Below the pieces are notes generated by a model. The model made no database searches. It was not told the origin of the DNA and was given only the letters and a program-made list of their open reading frames with translations. A program made the translations under genes and the position numbers. Below, piece after piece: positions 51,920 through 60,785 of a stretch of DNA of 64,000 bases. Source of the stretch: Poriferisodalis sp965208895 (lineage in GTDB: Bacteria; Actinomycetota; Acidimicrobiia; Acidimicrobiales; Poriferisodalaceae). The stretch lies in assembly GCF_965208895.1 (NCBI RefSeq), contig NZ_OZ242363.1, positions 1,922,001-1,986,000 of the forward strand, written 5' to 3'. How positions within the stretch are numbered: the first letter of the stretch is position 1; each line of letters begins with the position of its first letter.

Positions 51920-53830
51920 TCAGGACCTGAAGCGCTTGGTGGGCAGGTGCGGGCCGATGTAGCCCACATGTACCTTGCCGGTGGCGTCGGGGCCACGGGT
52001 GCCGTCATGGAAGTACAGCCGCGGCGCGAATGATGCGTTCGACAGCTTGAGATGCGCTTGCATCTCGATACGGCCGGCCGGCGCCACGCTGACGGCCACC
52101 GGCAGCAGCCGATACTTGCGCAGTTCGGGTCGGCGCATGACTTCTTCAGACTCGTTCATCGCCAGCTTCTTGGCATTAGCGAACCACACCCGCTGGTGAT
52201 TGCTCCGACGGCACCAATCGCGGAAGTCCTGGAAGCTGGCGCCCGTATTGGCGTAGGCCTCCAAGGCCAGCAGCCCGTCGAAGACGCTGAGCGCCCACGA
52301 GTGGGACTCGATGGCGCTGTCCAAGTCGGCGATCCGGTGCTCGGCCGCGGGCGGGATCTCAATCTTCGTCAGATTCGCGCGGGCGAGCTGGAGGGCCTGA
52401 CGGATCGAGGTGACCTGCTGGTACTTGCGCTTTGACGCGTCGGTGTCGGGCGCCTCCGCGCGCTGGCCCGCTTGCAACAACCACTTGACCATCTGATCCT
52501 GGGCGTCGATGAGCTGGCGCTGCAGGTCGTCGGCCCGCAGCTGCGCGAGCTGCAGCTCCTCCTGCATGTCCAAGACCTGCTGGGATATCTCATCTCGCTG
52601 CTGGCGTGCTGCTGCTCGCTGTTCGCGTGTCTCAAACAGGGCTTCCCACAGGTCGTCGCGCTCAGACTCCAGCGCAGCGACGCGTTCGGCGGGGCTGGGT
52701 CCGGCTTCCAGGATCGGCGCCTGGCGCTGGCTGCCAAGCCGTGCGCGGGCCTGTCCATACAGCGGCGGCGGCTCGCGCTCAGCGAGCGCCAAGCGCAGCA
52801 GAGCAGAGGCCCAGCGGCCCGCCTGGTGGGGGTCGCTGCGCACCAATTCCGCCGACAGCGTCCGGTGCCGGTGCGCATCCTGCGAGCCAGTCATGTACAG
52901 CCGCGCCTCGCCGGGCTGCAAGTCGAGCTCGCCGCCGACGAGACGCTGAAACCGGGTCAGCAGCGCCAACGGCATGACGAACACGCGCGCAAGCCCGGCG
53001 AGCTGCGATGCGGCGCTGTGCGCCCGGCGGGTCATGTCGCCCATCGCCGTGTCGGGGTTGATCGGATCCCACGCAATCACCAGGTACGGAACAGGCCGCT
53101 GGGGCGAGACGATGGCGTTGCGAATCGCTTCGGTATGCGCGGGGTCGCGCACCTGCACCGGATCGACCGACAGCGGTTCGGGGCCGACGTGCGGTCGCCC
53201 GCCACCGCGAATGCCTGTGTCGAGCAGTTCATGCACGAGCGATGCTGCGCCCGTCTCGCGCAGTACGGCGGGCTGCGACGAAACATGGTCCGCACCGAGA
53301 CCCGGCATCGGAATCGAACGGCTTTTGCTCAGCGAGCCGTCGCGCGCCGACGACGCAGCGGCGGGGACCTCGACGTCCACCCACAGCCAGGCCCCCTCGG
53401 CGTCGCTCAGCACGCGGGTCGTCACCACCGTCACGCCGGTGGCGCCCTGACGGACAAGTTCCAGCGTGGTGGTCGTGACACCGCCGTCGGTGCTCGTCTC
53501 ACGTGTCAGGTCGAGCCGGCAATCGGCAGCTGCGGCAGCTGCGGCAGCTGCGGGAACGTCGGGCACCCCCGAGGCATACCCGGCATCGGCATCGGATACC
53601 CCGGCTGCGACGACGCGTCCCGCCGAACCTCGCTTGCTGGCAGTGGCCACGGCACCGGCCTCGCCGTCGCCGCCCGCACGGGCCACATCGAGTTGAGGGT
53701 GCTGCGACTGCGCCCAGCCGCGGAAGGTGCTGGCGGCGAGCTCGTGAATGCCATCGCGGCCGTCTTGCCACATAGCCCGGTAGACCACTTCGAGATGGTC
53801 GCGACCGCCGGCCGGCGGTCCGGCCGTCAT
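51920..53830 (-). CDS. Large uncharacterised protein with central coiled coil
   Basis: A 636-aa protein, no family recognised. The N-terminal half is a globular alpha/beta region (VEVPAAASSARDGSLSKSRS, YLVIAWDPINPDTAMGD), interrupted by a poly-Ala run encoded by an imperfect GGCAGCTGC repeat near 53523-53555. Residues ~390-460 form a long coiled coil (ESERDDLWEALFETREQRAA onward). The C-terminal part ends KVHVGYIGPHLPTKRFRS, a signature I recall from hypothetical actinobacterial proteins with similar layout. The PEBP gene precedes it by only 2 nt, so they are co-transcribed. No transmembrane segment. Function unknown. Confidence 0.6.
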   Translation of the reverse strand: MTAGPPAGGRDHLEVVYRAMWQDGRDGIHELAASTFRGWAQSQHPQLDVARAGGDGEAGAVATASKRGSAGRVVAAGVSDADAGYASGVPDVPAAAAAAAAADCRLDLTRETSTDGGVTTTTLELVRQGATGVTVVTTRVLSDAEGAWLWVDVEVPAAASSARDGSLSKSRSIPMPGLGADHVSSQPAVLRETGAASLVHELLDTGIRGGGRPHVGPEPLSVDPVQVRDPAHTEAIRNAIVSPQRPVPYLVIAWDPINPDTAMGDMTRRAHSAASQLAGLARVFVMPLALLTRFQRLVGGELDLQPGEARLYMTGSQDAHRHRTLSAELVRSDPHQAGRWASALLRLALAEREPPPLYGQARARLGSQRQAPILEAGPSPAERVAALESERDDLWEALFETREQRAAARQQRDEISQQVLDMQEELQLAQLRADDLQRQLIDAQDQMVKWLLQAGQRAEAPDTDASKRKYQQVTSIRQALQLARANLTKIEIPPAAEHRIADLDSAIESHSWALSVFDGLLALEAYANTGASFQDFRDWCRRSNHQRVWFANAKKLAMNESEEVMRRPELRKYRLLPVAVSVAPAGRIEMQAHLKLSNASFAPRLYFHDGTRGPDATGKVHVGYIGPHLPTKRFRS

Positions 53831-53832
53831 GG

Positions 53833-54369
53833 CTAGCTCTGTTCGTAGATCGGGGTGACGAGAGCGCGGGCCAGCGTCGTGCCGAACATGTTGAAACCGC
53901 AGATTGCCGGCGAGACGCTCTCGTCGATCGGCAACGTGGCGACGCTCAGCGCATGCACAGCGAACATGTAGCGGTGCGGGCCGTGGCCCGCAGGCGGCGC
54001 AGAGCCCAAGTAACCGGTCAACCCAGCGTCGTTGCGGAGTTGCTTTGCGCCCTCAGGCAGCCCGCTGCCCTCGGCATCGCCGGCACCGGATGCGAGCTCA
54101 GTGCATGAAGCCTCGATGTCGTACACCACCCAGTGCCAGAAGCCGCTGCCCGTCGGCGCGTCGGGGTCGAAGCAGGTCACCGCGTAGCTCTGGGTGCCCT
54201 GCGGCGCACCCGACCACGCCAAGTGGGGCGACCGATCTTCGCCGCCGGCACCGAAGATGCCCGAGACTTGCGGCATTGCCAGCATCTGGCCCTCAGCTAC
54301 GTCGTCGCTTCGCACCTCGAACGACGCAACGGCGGGAAGGAAGTCGTAGGGACTGGGAGGTTGTGGCAT
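53833..54369 (-). CDS. YbhB/YbcL family phosphatidylethanolamine-binding-like protein
   Basis: A 178-aa PEBP fold protein. CFDPDAPTGSGFWHWVVYDI, GYLGSAPPAGHGPHRYMFAV and HALSVATLPI are the pocket motifs (DPDAP, GxHRY). No signal peptide. Bacterial members bind small anions and have no settled function. Upstream partner of the coiled-coil gene with 2 nt between them. ATG 54369. Confidence 0.88.
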   Translation of the reverse strand: MPQPPSPYDFLPAVASFEVRSDDVAEGQMLAMPQVSGIFGAGGEDRSPHLAWSGAPQGTQSYAVTCFDPDAPTGSGFWHWVVYDIEASCTELASGAGDAEGSGLPEGAKQLRNDAGLTGYLGSAPPAGHGPHRYMFAVHALSVATLPIDESVSPAICGFNMFGTTLARALVTPIYEQS

Positions 54370-54445
54370 GGCTGCTGCCTTTCAGTTGTCGTCCGATTCT
54401 TCGATCGTGTGCCCTAAGTGTGGCGCATGCCATTTTCTCCCGCGC

Positions 54446-54556
54446 TATGATGACGGCGTGTTCACCGCTCGGGGTGTGAACTCCGGGCAGCACATCACAC
54501 AACCCAAACTGACAGACCAAGGACCGGCCCGCTTCTGCGGGTCGGTCTTTGGTTTG
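54446..54556 (+). ncRNA. Candidate small RNA with promoter and terminator
   Basis: TATGAT (54446-54451) is a strong -10 box. From about 54458 the sequence holds the inverted repeat GTTCAC/GTGAAC (54459-54464 and the bases around 54475-54480). A terminator hairpin follows at 54516-54553, giving a transcript of about 100 nt. A GTG at 54458, 6 nt from the -10 box, opens a 44-codon frame to 54592, so a short leaderless peptide is the alternative. No family recognised, and no clear -35 box. Confidence 0.3.
54516..54553 (+). terminator. Strong hairpin terminator
   Basis: A 17-bp stem (ACCAAGGACCGGCCCGC against GCGGGTCGGTCTTTGGT) with a TTCT loop, followed by TTTG. It lies between the candidate small RNA promoter and the GH13 gene; the sequence is nearly symmetric, so it could work in both directions. 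Confidence 0.7.
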
Positions 54557-54606
54557 AGCAGCCCGGCTGCCCGAACGCGGGGGCTCGGCTGAACTAGAAC
54601 TCCATC

Positions 54607-56214
54607 GTGGCCAGTATCACTTCTGAGCAGTGGTGGGCCGGCGCCACCGGCTACCAGATCTACATCCGCTCATTCGCCGACTCGAACGACGACGGCGTCG
54701 GCGATCTCGAGGGCATCAGGTCGAAACTCGGCTACCTCGGCGACCTCGGCGTCGACTTCATCTGGATCACCCCCTTCTATCCCACGCCCGGGCACGACTG
54801 GGGCTACGACGTGGCCGACTACTGCGACGTGGACCCGCTCTTCGGCGACCTGGCGATCTTCGATCGGCTGGTCGCCGAAGCCCACGACCGCGGCATCCGC
54901 ATCGTCACCGACTTGGTGCCGAATCACACCAGCAGCGATCACCGCTGGTTCCAAGCGGCGCTCGGCAACTCCGGCGCGGCGGACCGCGAGCGCTATCGCG
55001 ACTACTACATCTGGCGCGACCCGGCGCCCGGCGGCGGCCCGCCCAACAACTGGGTCGGCTACTTCGGCGGCCCGGCGTGGGCCTTCGATGCCGACTCGGG
55101 CCAGTACTACCTGCACCTGTTCCTGCCGACCCAACCCGATCTGAACTGGCGCAACCCAGCCGTGGCCGACGAGTGGGACGCCATCCTGCGCTTTTGGCTC
55201 GACCGCGGCGTGGACGGCTTCCGCGTGGATGTGGCAGGTGGCCTGGTGAAGGACGCTCAGCTTCGTTCCAACCCGCAACGGCAGCCGATCCCGCCCGGCG
55301 CCAGCCGCTGGGAGCAGTGGGACTGCTTCGAGCACCTCCACGACGTCTTCCAGCCGGAGAGCCAGGAGGTCTTCCGCCGCTGGCGCGCCATCTGCGACGG
55401 TTACGGCGCCTTCTTGCACGGCGAGACGTACCACCTGGATCCTCGCGGCATGGATGCCTTGCTGCCGCCCGACGGCATGCACGGCGGCTACTGGTTCGCG
55501 CCGATGCACATCGAGTGGAACGCCGACGAGCTGTGGGAGGTGCTGATCGGGCCTGGCGAGCTGTCGGACCGGTTGCTGTGGGCAGCGGGGAGCCATGACA
55601 TGACTCGAGCGCCCACGCGATTCGGCGGCGGCGTCGCGGGGCGCGAGCGCACCTTGGCCATGAATACGCTGCTCGCCTTCGCCCCCGGGGTGCCGGTGCT
55701 GTACCAGGGCGAGGAACTCGGCCTCGAAGACGGGCAGGTGGCGTCAGAATCGAAACTCGACCCGGTGGGACCCGACGGCGACGTGGCTGCGGGCCGCGAT
55801 GGGTGCCGCACACCCATGCCGTGGGGGACAGGACCGTTCAACGGCTTCTCTGCAGTCGAGCCTTGGCTGGCTAGCGAACCGCGGCCGGCTGAACACACCG
55901 CCGAGGCACAGCGCAACGACACCAGCTCGTGTCTGAACAGCTACCGGCGACTGCTGGCAGTTCGGAGGAGATTGTTCGAGCAGGACGGACTGGCTGACGA
56001 GGCGGTGGAGTGGGAGCGCTTCGGAGCGGTCATCGTGCTGCGCCGCGGACCGGTGCTGGTCGCTGCCAACACGGCCGACTCCGAGGCCACGTTGGACCTC
56101 GCGCACGGCGAGTTGATGTACGAGACAGCGGGCGCGAGCAGCGACGCTCCTGCCCGGTTTCCCGCAACGTTGCACCTAGTGCCCCGCAGCGCCATCGTGT
56201 GCCGCAAGACGTAA
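54607..56214 (+). CDS. GH13 alpha-glucosidase/amylase family protein
   Basis: A 535-aa cytosolic GH13 enzyme. Conserved regions: DLVPNHTSSDHRWF (region I), GFRVDVAGG with the nucleophile Asp near 209, HGETY with the acid/base Glu near 272, and SHDMTRAPTRFG with Asp near 329 (NHD is usual; here SHD). WAGATGYQIYIRSFADSNDD and GDLEGIRSKLGYLGDLGVDF are typical of oligo-1,6-glucosidase-like alpha-glucosidases. It starts GTG 54607 with TAGAAC 6 nt upstream. It lies at the head of the sugar-transport genes and probably releases glucose from imported oligosaccharides. Confidence 0.88.
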   Translation: MASITSEQWWAGATGYQIYIRSFADSNDDGVGDLEGIRSKLGYLGDLGVDFIWITPFYPTPGHDWGYDVADYCDVDPLFGDLAIFDRLVAEAHDRGIRIVTDLVPNHTSSDHRWFQAALGNSGAADRERYRDYYIWRDPAPGGGPPNNWVGYFGGPAWAFDADSGQYYLHLFLPTQPDLNWRNPAVADEWDAILRFWLDRGVDGFRVDVAGGLVKDAQLRSNPQRQPIPPGASRWEQWDCFEHLHDVFQPESQEVFRRWRAICDGYGAFLHGETYHLDPRGMDALLPPDGMHGGYWFAPMHIEWNADELWEVLIGPGELSDRLLWAAGSHDMTRAPTRFGGGVAGRERTLAMNTLLAFAPGVPVLYQGEELGLEDGQVASESKLDPVGPDGDVAAGRDGCRTPMPWGTGPFNGFSAVEPWLASEPRPAEHTAEAQRNDTSSCLNSYRRLLAVRRRLFEQDGLADEAVEWERFGAVIVLRRGPVLVAANTADSEATLDLAHGELMYETAGASSDAPARFPATLHLVPRSAIVCRKT

Positions 56215-56402
56215 GCGAACGCGCTCGTCACGCGACTGTCACACTGCGCTCCAACCACTACGCCTCTGCCGCTCGTTAGCCTGACTCGTCAGGCACATCG
56301 CCGAGACGACTGGCCAGCAGCGACCATCTTGAGGTCGCACGGCGTGCCCGACAATTCGTGGCAGAGCGTTGGCATCGCGTCATTCCAGGGAGGAAGCACT
56401 CA

Positions 56403-57923
56403 ATGACACACCCATCCCATCAGCGCACCCGTCGGGGGCGCCGCGTGGTTCAACTGCTCGGCGTGCTATTCGCAACCGCGCTGATCGCTGCTGCCTGCGG
56501 CAGCGACGACGACGCAGACGGTGACGCGGCGGCGCCGACCACGGAGGCGACCGCAGCGTCAGATGAGATGTCTGACGACATGTCCGACGACGACATGGAC
56601 GAGCACATGGACGACGACATGTCCGACGACGACATGGACGAGCACATGGACGACGACATGTCCGACGACGACATGGACGAGCACATGGACGACGACGACA
56701 TGATGGACTTGGCCGGCACCAAGGTGTCGGTGTTCGGTCCCGAGTCCAGCGACGAGGAAGCGGGCGCCCTTCGAGATGCGCTCGATCACTTCGCCGACCG
56801 GACAGGCATCGAGATCAGCTACACCGGCGCACGCGACGCCGCTGATCAGATCAATGCGCAGGCAGCTGGCGGCAACCCGCCGGACATCTTCATCTTCCCG
56901 CAGCCCGGCAAGCTGGCCGACTTCGCACGCAACGGCCACCTCATCGCACTGCCCGACGACGTCGTGGCCGCGATGAATGAGCATTGGACTCCTGCGTGGA
57001 CATCGTTCGGCGACGTCGACGGCACCCAGTACGGCATTCCGAACAAGTCCGACCTGAAGTCGCTGGTGTGGTACAAGCCGGCCCTGTTCGAGTCGAAGGG
57101 CTACGAGGTACCCGGCACTTGGGACGAGCTCAAGGCACTGTCGGCCGAGATGATCGCGAACGGCGATACCCCGTTCTGCATCGGCATCGAGAGCGGTCCG
57201 GCCACCGGCTGGACCTTCACCGACTGGGTCGAAGACCTGATGCTGCGCTTCCACACGCCTGCGGACTACGACGCGTGGGTCGCCGGCGACCTGGCGTTCT
57301 CCAGCGACGAGGTCAGCGGCGTGTTCAACGAGGTGCTTGACCTGTGGAACACGCCGGGAATGGTGTTCGCCGCCGGTGGCTCCATCGCCGCGACGCCGTT
57401 CGGCGACAACGGCCAGCCGCTGGTCGACAACGACTGCATGATGCACCGTCAGGCGTCCTTCTATGCCGCGTTCATCCCCGAGGGAACCGTGTTCGCGGAC
57501 GGCTCGGCCGACGCTGTCGACACCTTCTACTTCCCGTCGGTGAAGGGCGACCAGCCCGTTCTGGGCGCCGGCACCCTGGTGGGCGCCTTCCGCGACGCTC
57601 CCGAGGTGTGGGAAGTGATGAAGTACTTCGGCAGCTCCGAATACGCCGAGTTGCGCCAGCGGGCGCAGACCGAGCGCAAGGGCGGCGGCCTGTCGGGCTT
57701 CCTGTCGGCTGCGACAAACCAGGACCCGAACGTGTACCAGCCGCTTGAGCAGTCGTTCCTCGACATCTTGCAGAATGCCGATGTCGTGCGCTTCGACGGC
57801 TCAGACCTGATGCCTGCCGAGGTCGGCGCCGGCACCTTCTGGACCGAGGGCACCGCCGTCGTCAACGGCGACAAGAGCGTCGCTGAGGCGACGCAAGCCA
57901 TCGACGACAGCTGGCCCCGCTGA
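56403..57923 (+). CDS. Sugar ABC transporter substrate-binding lipoprotein
   Basis: 506 aa from ATG 56403, with GGGAGG at 56389-56394. Lipoprotein signal peptide with lipobox LIAAAC. A very acidic Met/His linker then contains three exact 13-residue repeats (MSDDDMDEHMDDD, residues ~60-98). The mature domain starts at VSVFGPESSDEEAG and is a family 1 extracellular solute-binding protein (GNPPDIFIFPQPGKLADF, YGIPNKSDLKSLVWYKPALF). It delivers sugar, probably alpha-glucosides, to the permeases encoded downstream. A terminator-like hairpin follows, which would favour its higher expression. The linker might bind metal or act as a spacer. Confidence 0.9.
   Translation: MTHPSHQRTRRGRRVVQLLGVLFATALIAAACGSDDDADGDAAAPTTEATAASDEMSDDMSDDDMDEHMDDDMSDDDMDEHMDDDMSDDDMDEHMDDDDMMDLAGTKVSVFGPESSDEEAGALRDALDHFADRTGIEISYTGARDAADQINAQAAGGNPPDIFIFPQPGKLADFARNGHLIALPDDVVAAMNEHWTPAWTSFGDVDGTQYGIPNKSDLKSLVWYKPALFESKGYEVPGTWDELKALSAEMIANGDTPFCIGIESGPATGWTFTDWVEDLMLRFHTPADYDAWVAGDLAFSSDEVSGVFNEVLDLWNTPGMVFAAGGSIAATPFGDNGQPLVDNDCMMHRQASFYAAFIPEGTVFADGSADAVDTFYFPSVKGDQPVLGAGTLVGAFRDAPEVWEVMKYFGSSEYAELRQRAQTERKGGGLSGFLSAATNQDPNVYQPLEQSFLDILQNADVVRFDGSDLMPAEVGAGTFWTEGTAVVNGDKSVAEATQAIDDSWPR
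56580..56696 (+). repeat. Three identical 39-bp tandem units
   Basis: Units 56580-56618, 56619-56657 and 56658-56696 are identical and encode MSDDDMDEHMDDD. Exact identity at the DNA level points to recent expansion. Confidence 0.95.
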
Positions 57924-57990
57924 GACTGAGCCAGTGCTGGCTGGCACGGCACCGCGAGGTGCACCCGCCGGCCAGATCGAATTCATAGAC

Positions 57991-58024
57991 GAAGGGCCGT
58001 CCCGCATGTGCGGGGCGGCCCTTC
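57991..58024 (+). terminator. Hairpin after the binding-protein gene
   Basis: A 15-bp stem (GAAGGGCCGTCCCGC against GCGGGGCGGCCCTTC) with loop ATGT. There is no U run, so it may attenuate rather than end transcription, or stabilise the upstream message, as in other ABC operons. Confidence 0.6.
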
Positions 58025-58098
58025 GCTGTTGACACCTCACTCCCGATCGCCGGCGTGGAGGTGCGCTGCCGCGCAGCGCGAACTGCAAGACTGCGACG

Positions 58099-59676
58099 AT
58101 GGCGGCGTTGTGGGGGGCTTTTGCTGGCGTGGTGATAGCCGTCGGCGCCAGCGCCGCGGTGTTCTGGGTCACGCACCGCCTGTTCGGACTCGTCGAGCGG
58201 CGCTGGGCCGTCGTGACCGCAACCTCAGGCGTGCTCGCCGGGGGCGCTGCGGGTGCTGTGGCGTCGGGGCTTCGCAGCGGGGCCGACTCCACGCCGTTGC
58301 TGGCAGGCTCACAGTTCGCGTGGATTGTCGGCGGTGCTGCGGTGTTCGGTCTGGTGGGTGCCGCCGTCGGGATGCTGCGGCCTCCCTCCGCGAAACGCAC
58401 ATCTGCGGTACAGAGTCGGCTGCGAGCGCTCACCTTCGTGGGGCCGGCCATGCTGTTCGTCGCGCTGGGGCTGATCATCCCGCTGCTGCGGACCATCTAC
58501 CTGTCGCTGTTCGACAAGGCCGGCACCGGCTTTCGCGGGCTTGCCAACTACGGCGACATTTTCACCAACGCACAGAGCCTGGATTTGTCGGGCTGGGCCG
58601 GCATCTTCGGCAGCCAGTTGTTCTGGGGCAGCGTCATGCTGTTTGCCGTTGCGGCGGTCATTGCGTTGGCTCGGGGTCGACGTCGCGGCGTCACAGCAGA
58701 TATCTCAGCCAGCACGGTCGGGATCGGGATCGGCGGAGGCCTGCTGCTCAGTTTCGCCGTGTTCGCCAATCTGCGCGGCACGGTGATGAACAACCTGTGG
58801 TGGGTGGTGGCGGTCACGTTCCTGTCGACCGCGCTCGGCCTGCTGGCCGCGGTGATCGCCGACCGCACCAAACGCGAATCCTTCGCCAAGAGCTTGATCT
58901 TCCTGCCGATGGCGATCTCTTTCGTCGGAGCGGGGATCATCTGGCGCTTCATGTACATCGCCCGGCCGCCTCAGAAGTCCCAGACCGGGCTGCTCAACGC
59001 CATCTGGGTCTGGTTCGGCACGCTGAGGCCCTCCACCGGCGGGGCGTGGATCGCGGTTGCCGTCCTGGCAACAGTGACTGCCATGCTGGCCGCACTGTGC
59101 GCCTTCGGCGTGCGGAGACGGCAGTCAGCGCTCGCCATCGGCTCGGCGACCGCGGCCATCCCGCTGCTGTGGCTGATCTACCGCTTCTTGGGTCCCGGCG
59201 TCGGCGGCTCCATCTTGGGCCCCAACGGCGAGCCGATTGCGGGAACGATCCTGTTCGTCCAGGAATCCCCCTTCAACAATGTGTGGCTGATGGTGGTGCT
59301 GATCTGGATCCAGACCGGGTTCGCCATGGTGATCCTGTCGGCGGCCATCAAGGCTGTGCCCTCGGATCTGATCGAGGCGGCCCGAGTCGACGGCGCCGAC
59401 GAGCGCCAAGTCTTCTTCGGGGTGACGCTGCCGACCATCGTGCCCACGATCACGGTGGTCATGACCGCCATGATCGTGCTGGTCATGAAGGTGTTCGACA
59501 TCGTGCGGGTGATGACCAACGGCAACTTCGGCACACAGGTCATCGCCAACGAGATGTGGCAGCGCAGCTTCACCGAATTCAACTTGGGGTTGGGATCGGC
59601 TTTGGCGGTGGTGCTGTTCCTGGGCGTGGTACCGGTCATGGGTCTCAACATCAGACGGATGCAACGCGGTGAGTAG
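58099..59676 (+). CDS. ABC sugar transporter permease (MalF-type)
   Basis: A 525-aa protein. The N-terminal ~110 residues have three extra transmembrane helices (WGAFAGVVIAVGASAAVFWV ...). The binding-protein-dependent permease core follows, from LTFVGPAMLFVALGLIIPLL. The EAA loop that docks the ATPase is EAARVDGADERQVFFGVTLP near residues 430-450. Overlaps the next gene by 8 nt. The ATPase subunit is not in the window; a shared MsiK-type ATPase elsewhere is likely. Confidence 0.9.
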   Translation: MAALWGAFAGVVIAVGASAAVFWVTHRLFGLVERRWAVVTATSGVLAGGAAGAVASGLRSGADSTPLLAGSQFAWIVGGAAVFGLVGAAVGMLRPPSAKRTSAVQSRLRALTFVGPAMLFVALGLIIPLLRTIYLSLFDKAGTGFRGLANYGDIFTNAQSLDLSGWAGIFGSQLFWGSVMLFAVAAVIALARGRRRGVTADISASTVGIGIGGGLLLSFAVFANLRGTVMNNLWWVVAVTFLSTALGLLAAVIADRTKRESFAKSLIFLPMAISFVGAGIIWRFMYIARPPQKSQTGLLNAIWVWFGTLRPSTGGAWIAVAVLATVTAMLAALCAFGVRRRQSALAIGSATAAIPLLWLIYRFLGPGVGGSILGPNGEPIAGTILFVQESPFNNVWLMVVLIWIQTGFAMVILSAAIKAVPSDLIEAARVDGADERQVFFGVTLPTIVPTITVVMTAMIVLVMKVFDIVRVMTNGNFGTQVIANEMWQRSFTEFNLGLGSALAVVLFLGVVPVMGLNIRRMQRGE

Positions 59677-60685
59677 CGCCGTCGACGCCGCAGCAGCAGC
59701 TGAACAGCCTGCGGGCTCTGGTTCGGCGCCGCGCGGACGCCAGGGCCCCGACCGCATCGGGCGAGCGGTGTACCGCTTCCTGCGCTCCATTCCGGTCTGG
59801 GTGCTGTGGCTGATGGTGATCGTCTGGAGCGTTCCCACCGGCAGCCTGTTCCTCAACTCGTTCCGGCACCGCGACGATCAGCGCGCCTCTGGCTGGTGGA
59901 CGTCGTTCACTGAAGGCAACTGGACGCTGGAGAACTACGCCGACGTGCTGTCGTCGGGGGCTCAGACCGGCGGGCTGTGGCAGGCGCTGCTCAACTCGTT
60001 CGCGATCGCCATTCCGGCAACGATCATTCCGATCGCCATCGCTGCTTTGGCGGCGTACGCCTTTGCATGGATCCCGTTCCGGGGCCGCGAGTGGATCTTC
60101 ATCGGGACTGTGTCGCTGCTTGCCCTGCCGAACCAGGTGGCCCTGCTCCCGCTGCTGCAGATGTTCTCCGGCGGCGCGCACTGGTCCATCCCTGGGACCG
60201 AGATAATCCTTGGGACCGAGATCGTCGTCACGCTCATCCCCGACTTCAGTCTCGCCGGCACCGCGACGGCCGTCTGGCTGACCCACACGGCATTCGCCTT
60301 GCCGTTCGCCATCTTCTTGCTGCACAACTACATCTCAACCTTGCCCGGAGAGCTGTTCGAGGCAGCCCGCATCGACGGCGCCGACCATTTCACGATCTTC
60401 TGGCGGATCGTCGTCCCGCTCTCGGTGCCTGCTCTGGCGGCCTTTGCCATCTTCCAGTTCCTGTGGACCTGGAACGACTACCTGATCGCTTTGACCATGC
60501 TCGGCGCCGCGGGCGAGAACTACCCGGCCACTATCAAGATTGCCTCGATGGCCGGCGAGTTCGGCCTGCGAGAGCACCTGCTGTCGGCCGGCGCGTTCGT
60601 GCAGGCAGGGGTGCCGATGCTGGTGTTCTTCTTCCTGCAACGGTTCTTCGTGCGCGGTCTGCTGGCCGGCTCGGTGAAATCCTGA
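59669..60685 (+). CDS. ABC sugar transporter permease (MalG-type)
   Basis: A 338-aa protein with six transmembrane helices. The EAA loop is EAARIDGADHFTIFWRIVVP near residues 230-250, and FQFLWTWNDYLIALTML is typical of MalG-like permeases. An Ala-rich N-terminus (SSAVDAAAAAEQPAGSG) precedes the first helix. It overlaps the MalF-type gene, so the two are translationally coupled. Confidence 0.9.
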   Translation: MSSAVDAAAAAEQPAGSGSAPRGRQGPDRIGRAVYRFLRSIPVWVLWLMVIVWSVPTGSLFLNSFRHRDDQRASGWWTSFTEGNWTLENYADVLSSGAQTGGLWQALLNSFAIAIPATIIPIAIAALAAYAFAWIPFRGREWIFIGTVSLLALPNQVALLPLLQMFSGGAHWSIPGTEIILGTEIVVTLIPDFSLAGTATAVWLTHTAFALPFAIFLLHNYISTLPGELFEAARIDGADHFTIFWRIVVPLSVPALAAFAIFQFLWTWNDYLIALTMLGAAGENYPATIKIASMAGEFGLREHLLSAGAFVQAGVPMLVFFFLQRFFVRGLLAGSVKS

Positions 60686-60785
60686 ATGGGGACATCGCAA
60701 AGACACGATCGGGCTCAGAACCAGCGCACGGCATCGGCGTCGCCCCGGCAGACTGCGCCCCAGTCCATCTGACGTCAGAGCCGAG

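Noticed and set aside
54368..54592. A 74-codon plus-strand frame with CPKCGACHF
   Set aside because: Its first part is antisense to the PEBP start and it runs through a terminator hairpin; the two Cys pairs look accidental.
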